From positions 1-17,859 of the forward strand of contig JAZOMO010000026.1 of the NCBI GenBank assembly GCA_045654025.1: 17,859 nucleotides of DNA, in the 5' to 3' direction. This DNA comes from Scatosoma sp045654025 (lineage in GTDB: Bacteria; Bacillota; Clostridia; Christensenellales; Borkfalkiaceae). Every line of letters begins with the position of its first letter. Positions within the stretch are counted from its first letter, which is position 1. The notes beneath the pieces are model-generated. The model did not search any database. It was not told the DNA's origin and saw only the letters and a program-made list of their open reading frames with translations. A program made the translations under genes and the position numbers. Shown one piece after another: positions 9,274-14,287 of this stretch.

Positions 9274-9288
9274 CTATATTTTATATAG
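9274..9288. repeat. Small palindrome upstream of the export-locus promoter
   Basis: CTATAT (9274-9279) and ATATAG (9283-9288) form perfect 6-base arms around TTT, about 40 bases upstream of the -35 element. It could be a regulator site, but AT-rich palindromes arise easily in this stretch. Confidence 0.3.
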
Positions 9289-9328
9289 TTCTTATTAAAA
9301 AGTTTTTAAAAAATTTTTTTGGAAAGTA

Positions 9329-9357
9329 TTGACAAAGGGTTTATAGTAGTATATAAT
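9329..9357 (+). promoter_or_regulatory. Consensus sigma-A promoter of the export locus
   Basis: TTGACA (9329-9334) and TATAAT (9352-9357) are both exact consensus, with a 17-base spacer. Runs of A and T just upstream (9295-9320) resemble an UP element. The expected start of transcription is near 9364, giving a leader of about 25 bases with AAAGGAGAT (9372-9380) placed well before the ATG at 9390. This is the strongest promoter in the window. Confidence 0.93.
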
Positions 9358-9389
9358 GAAAAAAATCCATCAAAGGAGATTGATTACTT

Positions 9390-10025
9390 ATGAAAAAATT
9401 AGGCTTACTTATGGCAATGGTTACTGCTGTTACCGTGGGTGGCGTATACGCAACTTGGACGTACACGCAGAATACCGACGTTGCAGACGAAACGGTAAAT
9501 ATGACGATGAACCTCACGCGTGTTGAATACAGCGGTTCTTATGGTACGTACAACGTGAATACGGAAGGCGTTACGATGTCGATTGACCCGAAACCCGGCA
9601 CGACCCATACGACGGCGTTGACGATTACGGGCGATATCGTGATTACCTTTACGCCGAACTCGGTAGCGCCTCAGACGGTAAAGGAAAATGGTGTTGCCTC
9701 CACATTCCAGTTCGCTTTGACCAACCCCAATTGGGTGTTTGACGCCGATACCACGGATGAAGCTCCTGCTGTTGCCATCGTCACTTTGGAGCACAGCGAT
9801 AAGGAAGCGATTGATTGGGGTGAACCCGACGAAAAAGGCGTATTCACCTTCACAATTACCGCAGCAGAATTGTCGCAGCATATTCACTTGACGGAATTCA
9901 ACTTGGATACGAAGGTGAAGTACGATGCCTTCAACACGGCTTTGGGCCAAGGTCAAATCTCCATCACGGTCAGCGACGGTATTACCGCCTCGAATCCTGG
10001 TACGGATTCCGGTTCGACAACCTAA
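9390..10025 (+). CDS. Secreted protein with a SipW-dependent-type signal peptide (TasA/camelysin-like context)
   Basis: The product is 211 aa. The signal has a short basic start (MKK), a hydrophobic core and GGVYATW at 17-23, which matches the GG(T/x)YAxF/W boundary of SipW-processed proteins; cleavage is expected after A21. The mature part is rich in Thr, Val and acidic residues, with repeated alternating beta-strand-like stretches (for example ALTITGDIVITFTP) and a Ser/Thr/Gly tail. There is no sortase motif, C-terminal anchor or visible enzyme motif. By signal type and the adjacent SipW-like peptidase it may be an abundant extracellular or matrix protein like TasA or camelysin, but I see no clear sequence match to either. 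An exact-consensus promoter and strong ribosome binding site suggest high expression. Confidence 0.82.
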   Translation: MKKLGLLMAMVTAVTVGGVYATWTYTQNTDVADETVNMTMNLTRVEYSGSYGTYNVNTEGVTMSIDPKPGTTHTTALTITGDIVITFTPNSVAPQTVKENGVASTFQFALTNPNWVFDADTTDEAPAVAIVTLEHSDKEAIDWGEPDEKGVFTFTITAAELSQHIHLTEFNLDTKVKYDAFNTALGQGQISITVSDGITASNPGTDSGSTT

Positions 10026-10042
10026 TATAGTTATAGAGCAAT

Positions 10043-10074
10043 AAAAAGCCAGTCTATACAATGGCTGGCTTTTT
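10043..10074 (+). terminator. Intergenic terminator/attenuator between cargo and signal peptidase genes
   Basis: AAAAAGCCAG (10043-10052) pairs with CTGGCTTTTT (10065-10074) around a 12-base loop, ending in a T-run. It sits between the first cargo and the peptidase gene with no obvious new promoter in the remaining 26 bases. The peptidase is therefore probably expressed by readthrough at a lower level. Confidence 0.8.
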
Positions 10075-10100
10075 AAGCATTTGTACGATAGAGAAGAGAA

Positions 10101-11771
10101 ATGTCTGAATTTGAGATCTATTCGTTAATTCTCTGCCTAATCGTATTCGTGCTGTTGACGGCGGTCTTTTCCTATTTGCTGAAAATTATCATCCAGCAAG
10201 CCCTTCAGCATATCCGCGCAGGCTTAGAAGACGAAGACATTGTAAAAGAATTTAATACGTCAAGCGAGAAAAAGCAGAGCAAGTTTGCTAAAATATTCGA
10301 TGGAATATGCAACGGCTTGTTGTGTGTTTTTTTCGCTGTTATTTTTTTATCTTCTCTGTTGATAAATTGCACCCAAAACGTCTATTTTGATAATGTGCCC
10401 ACGTATAGGGTTGTTTTGACTTCTTCTATGGAAAAGAAGAACGAGAAAAATCAATACTTATTCGACAACCATCTGGACAACCAAATCAGCGCGTTCGACT
10501 TGATTGCGACCTATAAGCTTCCAAAGGAAGAGGACCTCAAAATATACGATATCATCGTATATGAAATGGACGGAATCCTCGTCGTGCACAGAATCGTGAA
10601 CATTGAGGAGCCGAATGCATCGCACCCCAACGAGCGTTATTTCTTGGTGCAGGGGGATGCCGTCGGGCAGCCCGACCGTTTCCCCGTACTGTATTCGCAG
10701 ATGAAGGGCATTTATCGCAACGAAAAAATTCCCTTCGTTGGTAGCTTTGTGCTCTTCATGCAGTCGCCTGCCGGTTGGCTGTGTATGCTGTTGGTGGTTT
10801 TCGTGACGATCATCACGCCGATTTTGGAAAAGAAGCTGTTGAACGAAAGAAAGGCAAGGTTCTTGCTGTTGGGTCAAGGCGAGGAACTTGCCGCCACGGA
10901 AACGCTTGCCGAAATGACGGAGCAAACGCCTACGCAAGCCGATATAGAAGTGGCGATGGTGGCTAGTGTGGAAACGCCTGTGTCGAGATTTGACGGGTGG
11001 AAACCGACCAAAACCTTTGACGAAAGGTTGGCTTTGTCAAGCGTGGAAATGCAGGGCAGATACGACGAAGTCGTGGCTACGCTGTTGCGGATTGAAGGCG
11101 TGCGCGTGATAAAAGGCAAAACGCAACGCACGTACAAATGGAAATCGCACGGCATCGCAAGGCTGTTCTTTAAGGGCAAGACTTTGTGCGTTGCCTTGGG
11201 CTTAGACCCCAAAGAGTACGAAACTCAAAAATATATTTTCGTGGACCTTTCGCAGACGATCAAGCATCAAAACTATGCTACCTGCCTGAAATTGACCAGT
11301 CAGCGGCAAACGCGTTGGACGTGCGAGCTCATAGAAGAGCTGGCAAGGAAGAAGGGCATACCGATGCTGGACAAGCCTGCAACGCCAAAAGAGGCAGAGG
11401 GCTTTGCGGGTCGAAAGCGGAAGATAAAGCGCAAGAGCTTTCAACGAAAATTGCGCCTTTCGCCGATCGCGAGGGAGCGGTACAACGACCTCAAAACATA
11501 CTTGAAATCGATTGAGGGAATTCGGGTGATAGAGGGTCGCTATCAAATTACGTACAAATACAAGAACGTTCCCGTTGTGAAATTCGCAATCAAAGGGAAG
11601 ACGCTGAATGCGTATTTGGGCTTAGCCCCCAAAGAGTACGAGGATACGAAGTACGTCTTTTCTGACGTATCTAACGTAAAGAAATATGCAGGTTATCCGA
11701 TGCGTGTTCGGGTGAGCTCGGCAAGACAAGTCAAGTGGGTGAAGGAGCTGATTGCAAAAATCCTACCTTAG
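10101..11771 (+). CDS. SipW/ER-type signal peptidase I with a tandem-domain cytoplasmic tail
   Basis: The product is 556 aa, far longer than the roughly 190 aa of SipW. Membrane helices lie at about 7-31, 70-90 and 225-243, with the peptidase domain outside between the last two. Catalytic S109 is in VLTSSM. H163 in GILVVHRIV replaces the lysine of ordinary bacterial type I peptidases, as in the SipW/ER class. VQGDAVGQPDRFPV (183-196) matches the GDAN..D..PV region of SipW. The rest should be cytoplasmic: a linker (249-317), a ~98-residue domain at 319-418, a very basic linker (GRKRKIKRKSFQRKLR, 437-452) and a second copy at 459-556. The start has only a weak ribosome binding site (GAGAAGAG). 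It most likely processes the two flanking secreted proteins. The role of the tail is unknown to me. Confidence 0.87.
   Translation: MSEFEIYSLILCLIVFVLLTAVFSYLLKIIIQQALQHIRAGLEDEDIVKEFNTSSEKKQSKFAKIFDGICNGLLCVFFAVIFLSSLLINCTQNVYFDNVPTYRVVLTSSMEKKNEKNQYLFDNHLDNQISAFDLIATYKLPKEEDLKIYDIIVYEMDGILVVHRIVNIEEPNASHPNERYFLVQGDAVGQPDRFPVLYSQMKGIYRNEKIPFVGSFVLFMQSPAGWLCMLLVVFVTIITPILEKKLLNERKARFLLLGQGEELAATETLAEMTEQTPTQADIEVAMVASVETPVSRFDGWKPTKTFDERLALSSVEMQGRYDEVVATLLRIEGVRVIKGKTQRTYKWKSHGIARLFFKGKTLCVALGLDPKEYETQKYIFVDLSQTIKHQNYATCLKLTSQRQTRWTCELIEELARKKGIPMLDKPATPKEAEGFAGRKRKIKRKSFQRKLRLSPIARERYNDLKTYLKSIEGIRVIEGRYQITYKYKNVPVVKFAIKGKTLNAYLGLAPKEYEDTKYVFSDVSNVKKYAGYPMRVRVSSARQVKWVKELIAKILP
11055..11768 (+). 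repeat. Internal duplication encoding two ~98-residue domains
   Basis: Copy 1 is encoded at 11055-11354 and copy 2 at 11475-11768. Shared blocks include RY at the start, IEGVRVI/IEGIRVI, YKWK/YKYK, KGKTL, LGLDPKEYE/LGLAPKEYE, KY(I/V)F.D(L/V)S and a closing ELI, with one gap. DNA at 11196-11221 and 11616-11641 differs at one of 26 bases, exactly 420 bases apart. Confidence 0.85.
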
Positions 11772-11807
11772 TAACCTCAAACGAAACGTCAAAAAGGAGG
11801 TGGAAAA

Positions 11808-12410
11808 ATGTTTAAAAAATCGAAAGCTTTTTTAGGCGTTTTAGCGGCTTTTGCGCTGTTCTCCTCCGTAGGTGGCGCGTATGCGGCTTGGCGTTTTGCG
11901 GAAGAGCCGGCGCGTTCTGTCAGCGATTCGCAATCGATACATCTGTCCGAATTCGTTTGGAAACCCGAAGAAATATTACCCACGGTACAGCCGGGACAAA
12001 ACTTCTTGGATTTGTATAACTCGATTTTGTACAACGTGAAGGCGGGTTTGAACGGGTCGAAGGACGTGTTAGAGAACGCCGTAATCAAGGCGGATGACGG
12101 CTTGTTGCATTGTAACGAGAACGTGCAGGGCGGTAATTTAAAGCACTTGTTCATCACTTCGGCATCGAGGGAGCTGGAGTTCGTTATGGAGCGTGTTACC
12201 AACACGACTTTTAACCTGTATATTTACAGGGAGGCGGACACCAACGGCGCGATGGGTGTTACCCGTATTGAGGTCTATAAGTCGATTTTGAAAAAAACGA
12301 ACGGCGAATGGATCGGCGAAGAAACACAGTTTGGATACGCCACCTTGCAATACTTCCCGGGCACGAGCGTACGTTCGATTGACACATCCACCTGGTCGCG
12401 TACCTTATAA
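11808..12410 (+). CDS. Second secreted protein with a SipW-dependent-type signal peptide
   Basis: The product is 200 aa, preceded by a very strong ribosome binding site (AAGGAGGTG ending 6 bases before the ATG) and 36 bases after the peptidase gene. The signal has KKSK, a hydrophobic core and GGAYAAW (22-28), the same boundary pattern as the first cargo; cleavage is expected after A26. The mature region begins with an acidic Ser-rich stretch, then holds LHCNENVQGGNLKHLF and a C-terminal half with alternating hydrophobic residues (FNLYIYRE, ATLQYFPGT). It does not resemble the first cargo beyond the signal. Its position is that of an accessory or anchoring subunit, as TapA is to TasA, but that is analogy from context. 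No known domain is recognised. Confidence 0.8.
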   Translation: MFKKSKAFLGVLAAFALFSSVGGAYAAWRFAEEPARSVSDSQSIHLSEFVWKPEEILPTVQPGQNFLDLYNSILYNVKAGLNGSKDVLENAVIKADDGLLHCNENVQGGNLKHLFITSASRELEFVMERVTNTTFNLYIYREADTNGAMGVTRIEVYKSILKKTNGEWIGEETQFGYATLQYFPGTSVRSIDTSTWSRTL

Positions 12411-12444
12411 TCATCGCGTAAAGAAAAAACGTATAGAAAAAAAT

Positions 12445-12482
12445 AAAACAGCCGAATACCCGAGCAGGGCATCGGTTGTTTT
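12445..12482 (+). terminator. Terminator of the export locus
   Basis: AAAACAGCCGA (12445-12455) pairs with TCGGTTGTTTT (12472-12482) with one G-U pair, and inner CCC/GGG pairing extends the stem. A T-rich run follows, 34 bases after the second cargo. Confidence 0.75.
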
Positions 12483-12491
12483 CTTATATAC

Positions 12492-12518
12492 AAAAGCCGC
12501 CTATGAAAGGCGGCTTTT
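12492..12518. terminator. Bidirectional terminator between convergent genes
   Basis: AAAAGCCGCC (12492-12501) pairs perfectly with GGCGGCTTTT (12509-12518) around a 7-base loop. A-run and T-run on either side let it work on both strands. Its right end overlaps the stop codon of the minus-strand regulator. Confidence 0.85.
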
Positions 12519-12759
12519 ATTCAATTTCCAGGTTATCAAGGTTAAAAATTTTATCGTCTAAAAATTCGATAACGGTCATATCAAACCCTTTTGCGATCAT
12601 CATCAAGGTGCTAAGGGTTATCGTTTTATTACGTCCATTCATAATGCATTGCATGCTTCCGTGCTGTATGCCCGATGCTTGCTCTAATCGGTATTGAGAA
12701 ATATTTTTCTCTTTCAACAATGCGGAAATACGCGTGGCAACTGCGTTATTGACTGTCAA
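12517..12759 (-). CDS. Small XRE-family helix-turn-helix regulator
   Basis: This 80-aa protein is almost entirely one Cro/C1-type DNA-binding domain (about 8-63). The pattern ISALLKEKNISQYRLEQASGI, then SMQCIMNGRNKTITLSTLMMIAKGFDMTVIEFL, matches helices 1 to 5 of the fold, with the recognition helix near 31-42. There is no dimerisation or ligand domain beyond a short acidic tail. The start is TTG, supported by AAGGGGG 9 bases upstream on the minus strand. It faces away from the SLOG-like gene and probably controls it and itself. Possible targets are the ACCTACA repeats in the shared intergenic region, or a 13-base palindrome at its own start. It could come from a phage or mobile element, but no such neighbour is visible. 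Confidence 0.88.
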   Translation of the reverse strand: MTVNNAVATRISALLKEKNISQYRLEQASGIQHGSMQCIMNGRNKTITLSTLMMIAKGFDMTVIEFLDDKIFNLDNLEIE

Positions 12760-12760
12760 T
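12748..12760. promoter_or_regulatory. Palindrome over the TTG start of the XRE gene
   Basis: ATTGACTGTCAAT has perfect 6-base arms around one base and covers the TTG start codon of the regulator. It may be an autoregulatory operator or simply coding sequence. Confidence 0.3.
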
Positions 12761-12804
12761 GTACCTTTCCCCCTTAAACTGCGAAGATTTATATGCGTAG
12801 TTTT

Positions 12805-12912
12805 ACCTACATATATATTGTAGCAATAATTATTTCAAAATATACGAAGGCGTACCTACACAACGCTTGCTAATTTTTTATTTACAATGTATAATAAGAA
12901 GGCAAACCTACA
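12805..12912. repeat. Three ACCTACA direct repeats in the divergent promoter region
   Basis: ACCTACA occurs at 12805-12811, 12854-12860 and 12906-12912, 49 and 52 bases apart. The second lies 6 bases upstream of the -35 element and the third lies just after the transcription start of the SLOG-like gene, positions suited to a regulator. Confidence 0.4.
12867..12895 (+). promoter_or_regulatory. Promoter of the SLOG-like gene
   Basis: TTGCTA (12867-12872) and an exact TATAAT (12890-12895) have a 17-base spacer. Transcription would begin near 12902, which rules out an upstream in-frame ATG at 12867 and supports the start at 12930. Confidence 0.75.
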
Positions 12913-12929
12913 TATTGGAAGATAAATAT

Positions 12930-13388
12930 ATGGTGATAACCTTTTGTGGGCATACACAATTCATGCCAACGACGGATTGTTTTAATAGGATAACTACCTT
13001 TTTAACCGAGCGGGTGGGGAATAAGCCTGCGGATATATACCTTGGCGGGTACGGCGCGTTTGACCTATTTGCATATGATTGTTGTAAAAAGTATAAGGAG
13101 AGGAATCCTAACCTTTTGCTATACTACATTACACCCTATATGCCTCAAAAAAGCAAGGAAGACGATTTTGATATGCGAAGAGGAAAATATGACGGGGTTA
13201 TTTATCCCGAGTTAGAGAATAAACCTAAAAAATTTGCAATTTCTTATCGAAATCAATGGATGGTAGATAGGGCGGATTGCGTAATTGCATACGTTGTTCG
13301 TAGCTGGGGAGGCGCTTATGCGACCTATCAATACGCGAAGAAAAAAGGGAAAGAGGTGCTTAACCTTGGGGGTAAGTTTTTAGGATAA
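12930..13388 (+). CDS. SLOG/YpsA-like Rossmann-fold protein of unknown ligand
   Basis: The product is 152 aa, started at ATG 12930 with GGAAG (12917-12921) 8 bases before it. It begins with VITFCGHTQ, a strand-loop typical of the DprA/YpsA/LOG-type (SLOG) fold. IYLGGYGAFDLFAYDCCKKY (36-55) matches the glycine-rich loop and helix. LLYYITPY, RNQWMVDRADCVIAYV (107-122) and SWGGAYATYQYAKKKGKEVLNL (125-146) match the order in YpsA/YoqJ-like proteins. The family is predicted to bind nucleotides or their derivatives and often occurs in phage or defence settings; the ligand here is unknown. No effector domain (nuclease, TIR, membrane helix) is fused. It is AT-richer than the flanking housekeeping genes and divergent from an XRE regulator, which suggests acquired DNA. 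Confidence 0.75.
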   Translation: MVITFCGHTQFMPTTDCFNRITTFLTERVGNKPADIYLGGYGAFDLFAYDCCKKYKERNPNLLLYYITPYMPQKSKEDDFDMRRGKYDGVIYPELENKPKKFAISYRNQWMVDRADCVIAYVVRSWGGAYATYQYAKKKGKEVLNLGGKFLG

Positions 13389-13447
13389 TGCTTTGAAAAA
13401 GAAAGCGCAAATCCCTCCAACTTTTTTACAAAAAACGGTTAAAAACG

Positions 13448-13476
13448 TTTTACATTCTTAAAAGAATGTGGTATTA
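13448..13476 (+). promoter_or_regulatory. rpsO promoter
   Basis: TTTACA (13448-13453) and TATTAT (13471-13476) are separated by 17 bases. The transcript would start near 13483 and give a leader of about 75 bases before rpsO. Confidence 0.7.
13451..13468. promoter_or_regulatory. Perfect palindrome inside the rpsO promoter, candidate operator
   Basis: ACATTCTT (13451-13458) and AAGAATGT (13461-13468) form perfect 8-base arms around AA. It overlaps the -35 element and fills most of the spacer, the place for a repressor site. Confidence 0.5.
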
Positions 13477-13483
13477 TATTGAT

Positions 13484-13559
13484 AACGGCTGCAAAGCGCT
13501 TCGATTCTCCACGGGCGACTTTGTGGTACGAGATACATTCCATAGGAGGATAAAAAGAA
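13484..13559 (+). promoter_or_regulatory. Structured rpsO leader, possible S15 autoregulatory site
   Basis: CCAC (13509-13512) can pair with GTGG (13523-13526), extended by TCT (13506-13508) with AGA (13531-13533). Alternatively ATTCTCC (13504-13510) can pair with the ribosome binding site region GGAGGAT (13545-13551). The two folds exclude each other. S15 is known to repress its own mRNA in several bacteria; that this leader does so is inference. Confidence 0.4.
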
Positions 13560-13814
13560 ATGGAAAAGAACGAAATTATTGCAGCTTATGCGACTCATGA
13601 AGGTGATACGGGTTCTCCCGAAGTGCAGATTGCGCTTTTGACGTACAGAATCAATCACTTGAACGAACACTTGAAGGCAAACAAGCAGGACAACCACAGC
13701 CGTCGCGGCCTTTTGAAAATGGTTGGTAAGCGTCGTGGCTTGCTCGACTACCTCAAGGAAAAGGATATCATGAGATATCGTGCAATCATCGAAAAATTGG
13801 GTCTTAGAAAATAA
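13560..13814 (+). CDS. rpsO: 30S ribosomal protein S15
   Basis: S15 binds 16S rRNA early in assembly of the small subunit platform. The 84 residues include the family signatures THEGDTGSPEVQIALLTYRI (12-31), HLKANKQDNHSRRGLL (37-52) and KRRGLLDYL (57-65). The length is a few residues short of the usual 88-89, mainly at the N-terminus, which lacks the usual MALT-type extension. A strong ribosome binding site (TAGGAGGAT, 13543-13551) precedes the ATG. rpsO is followed by pnp as in many bacteria, but here by its own terminator and a long gap. Confidence 0.97.
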   Translation: MEKNEIIAAYATHEGDTGSPEVQIALLTYRINHLNEHLKANKQDNHSRRGLLKMVGKRRGLLDYLKEKDIMRYRAIIEKLGLRK

Positions 13815-13820
13815 GCAACG

Positions 13821-13852
13821 AAAAGGGGGGCGTTTTTCCGCACCCCTTTTTA
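13821..13852 (+). terminator. rpsO terminator
   Basis: AAAAGGGG (13821-13828) pairs with CCCCTTTT (13844-13851 approximately), with an inner GCG/CGC and a T-rich loop, followed by T. It lies 6 bases after the stop. Confidence 0.85.
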
Positions 13853-13861
13853 TCGTTTTTT

Positions 13862-13892
13862 GATGGTTTTGCAAACCTTCCCATCGAATTTT
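13862..13892 (+). terminator. Second terminator-like hairpin after rpsO
   Basis: GATGG (13862-13866) pairs with CCATC (13881-13885), followed by GAATTTTTT. An inner GGTTT/AAACC pairing is an alternative. It may back up the first terminator. Confidence 0.45.
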
Positions 13893-14287
13893 TTACCTAC
13901 AAACGCAATCAAAGCGCACAAGTAGGGGGAAATTGATATACCCTGCTTCATAAACCAAAACAATATAATCAAAACAAGATTTTTAGCGGCAAATTATGCC
14001 TGCTACTTCGTTGAAACCCTTGATAAACCGTGCAGGTTTACCTGCGGCTTTCGCCTTGTAGAAGAACAAAATTTGTTCGCTATAAAAATGCTACGCACCC
14101 AAAAGAAAGAATTTTGAAATGTTTTTTGGTGCGAAGGAAGAAATTATACTAACGTATTATGATGACGACAAGCCATAAAGCGTTCAAAAGACTGCTTTTG
14201 GGCTGGTTTTGATTATATTGCTTTGGTTTTAGGCGATGGAGTGGGACAAGAACAAAAAAAGAATTACAGTATAAGGAGAAAAAACAA
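13893..14287. other. AT-rich rpsO-pnp intergenic region with several hairpins, no supported gene
   Basis: No open frame here has a believable start. A 63-codon open stretch on the plus strand (13926-14117) has no ATG or ribosome binding site near its beginning. Palindromes are GCAGGT-TT-ACCTGC (14032-14045), GAACAAA-A-TTTGTTC (14064-14078), and a longer hairpin with CGCACC (14094-14099) against GGTGCG (14128-14133). The pnp promoter must lie here or upstream; TATACT at 14145-14150 is a possible -10 but has no good -35. AAGGAG (14273-14278) is the pnp ribosome binding site. Confidence 0.6.

Noticed and set aside
10101..11771. An ordinary Ser/Lys type I signal peptidase
   Set aside because: The second catalytic position holds His163 in VVHRIV rather than lysine, and the GDA..Q.D..PV region fits the SipW class.
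9390..12410. A sortase-dependent pilus or LPXTG surface locus
   Set aside because: Neither cargo has an LPXTG-like motif, C-terminal helix or basic tail, and there is no sortase gene. The peptidase is of the SipW/ER class.
12805..12912. A short CRISPR-like array
   Set aside because: The repeats are only 7 bases, three in number, and lie in a promoter region with no cas genes.
12867..12929. An upstream in-frame start for the SLOG-like gene
   Set aside because: The exact TATAAT at 12890-12895 lies inside this stretch, so it would not be transcribed, and the family's first strand begins at the ATG at 12930.
13926..14117. A 63-codon open stretch on the plus strand in the rpsO-pnp gap
   Set aside because: It has no ATG near its beginning, no ribosome binding site and no recognisable sequence. 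It is kept only as a possible remnant.
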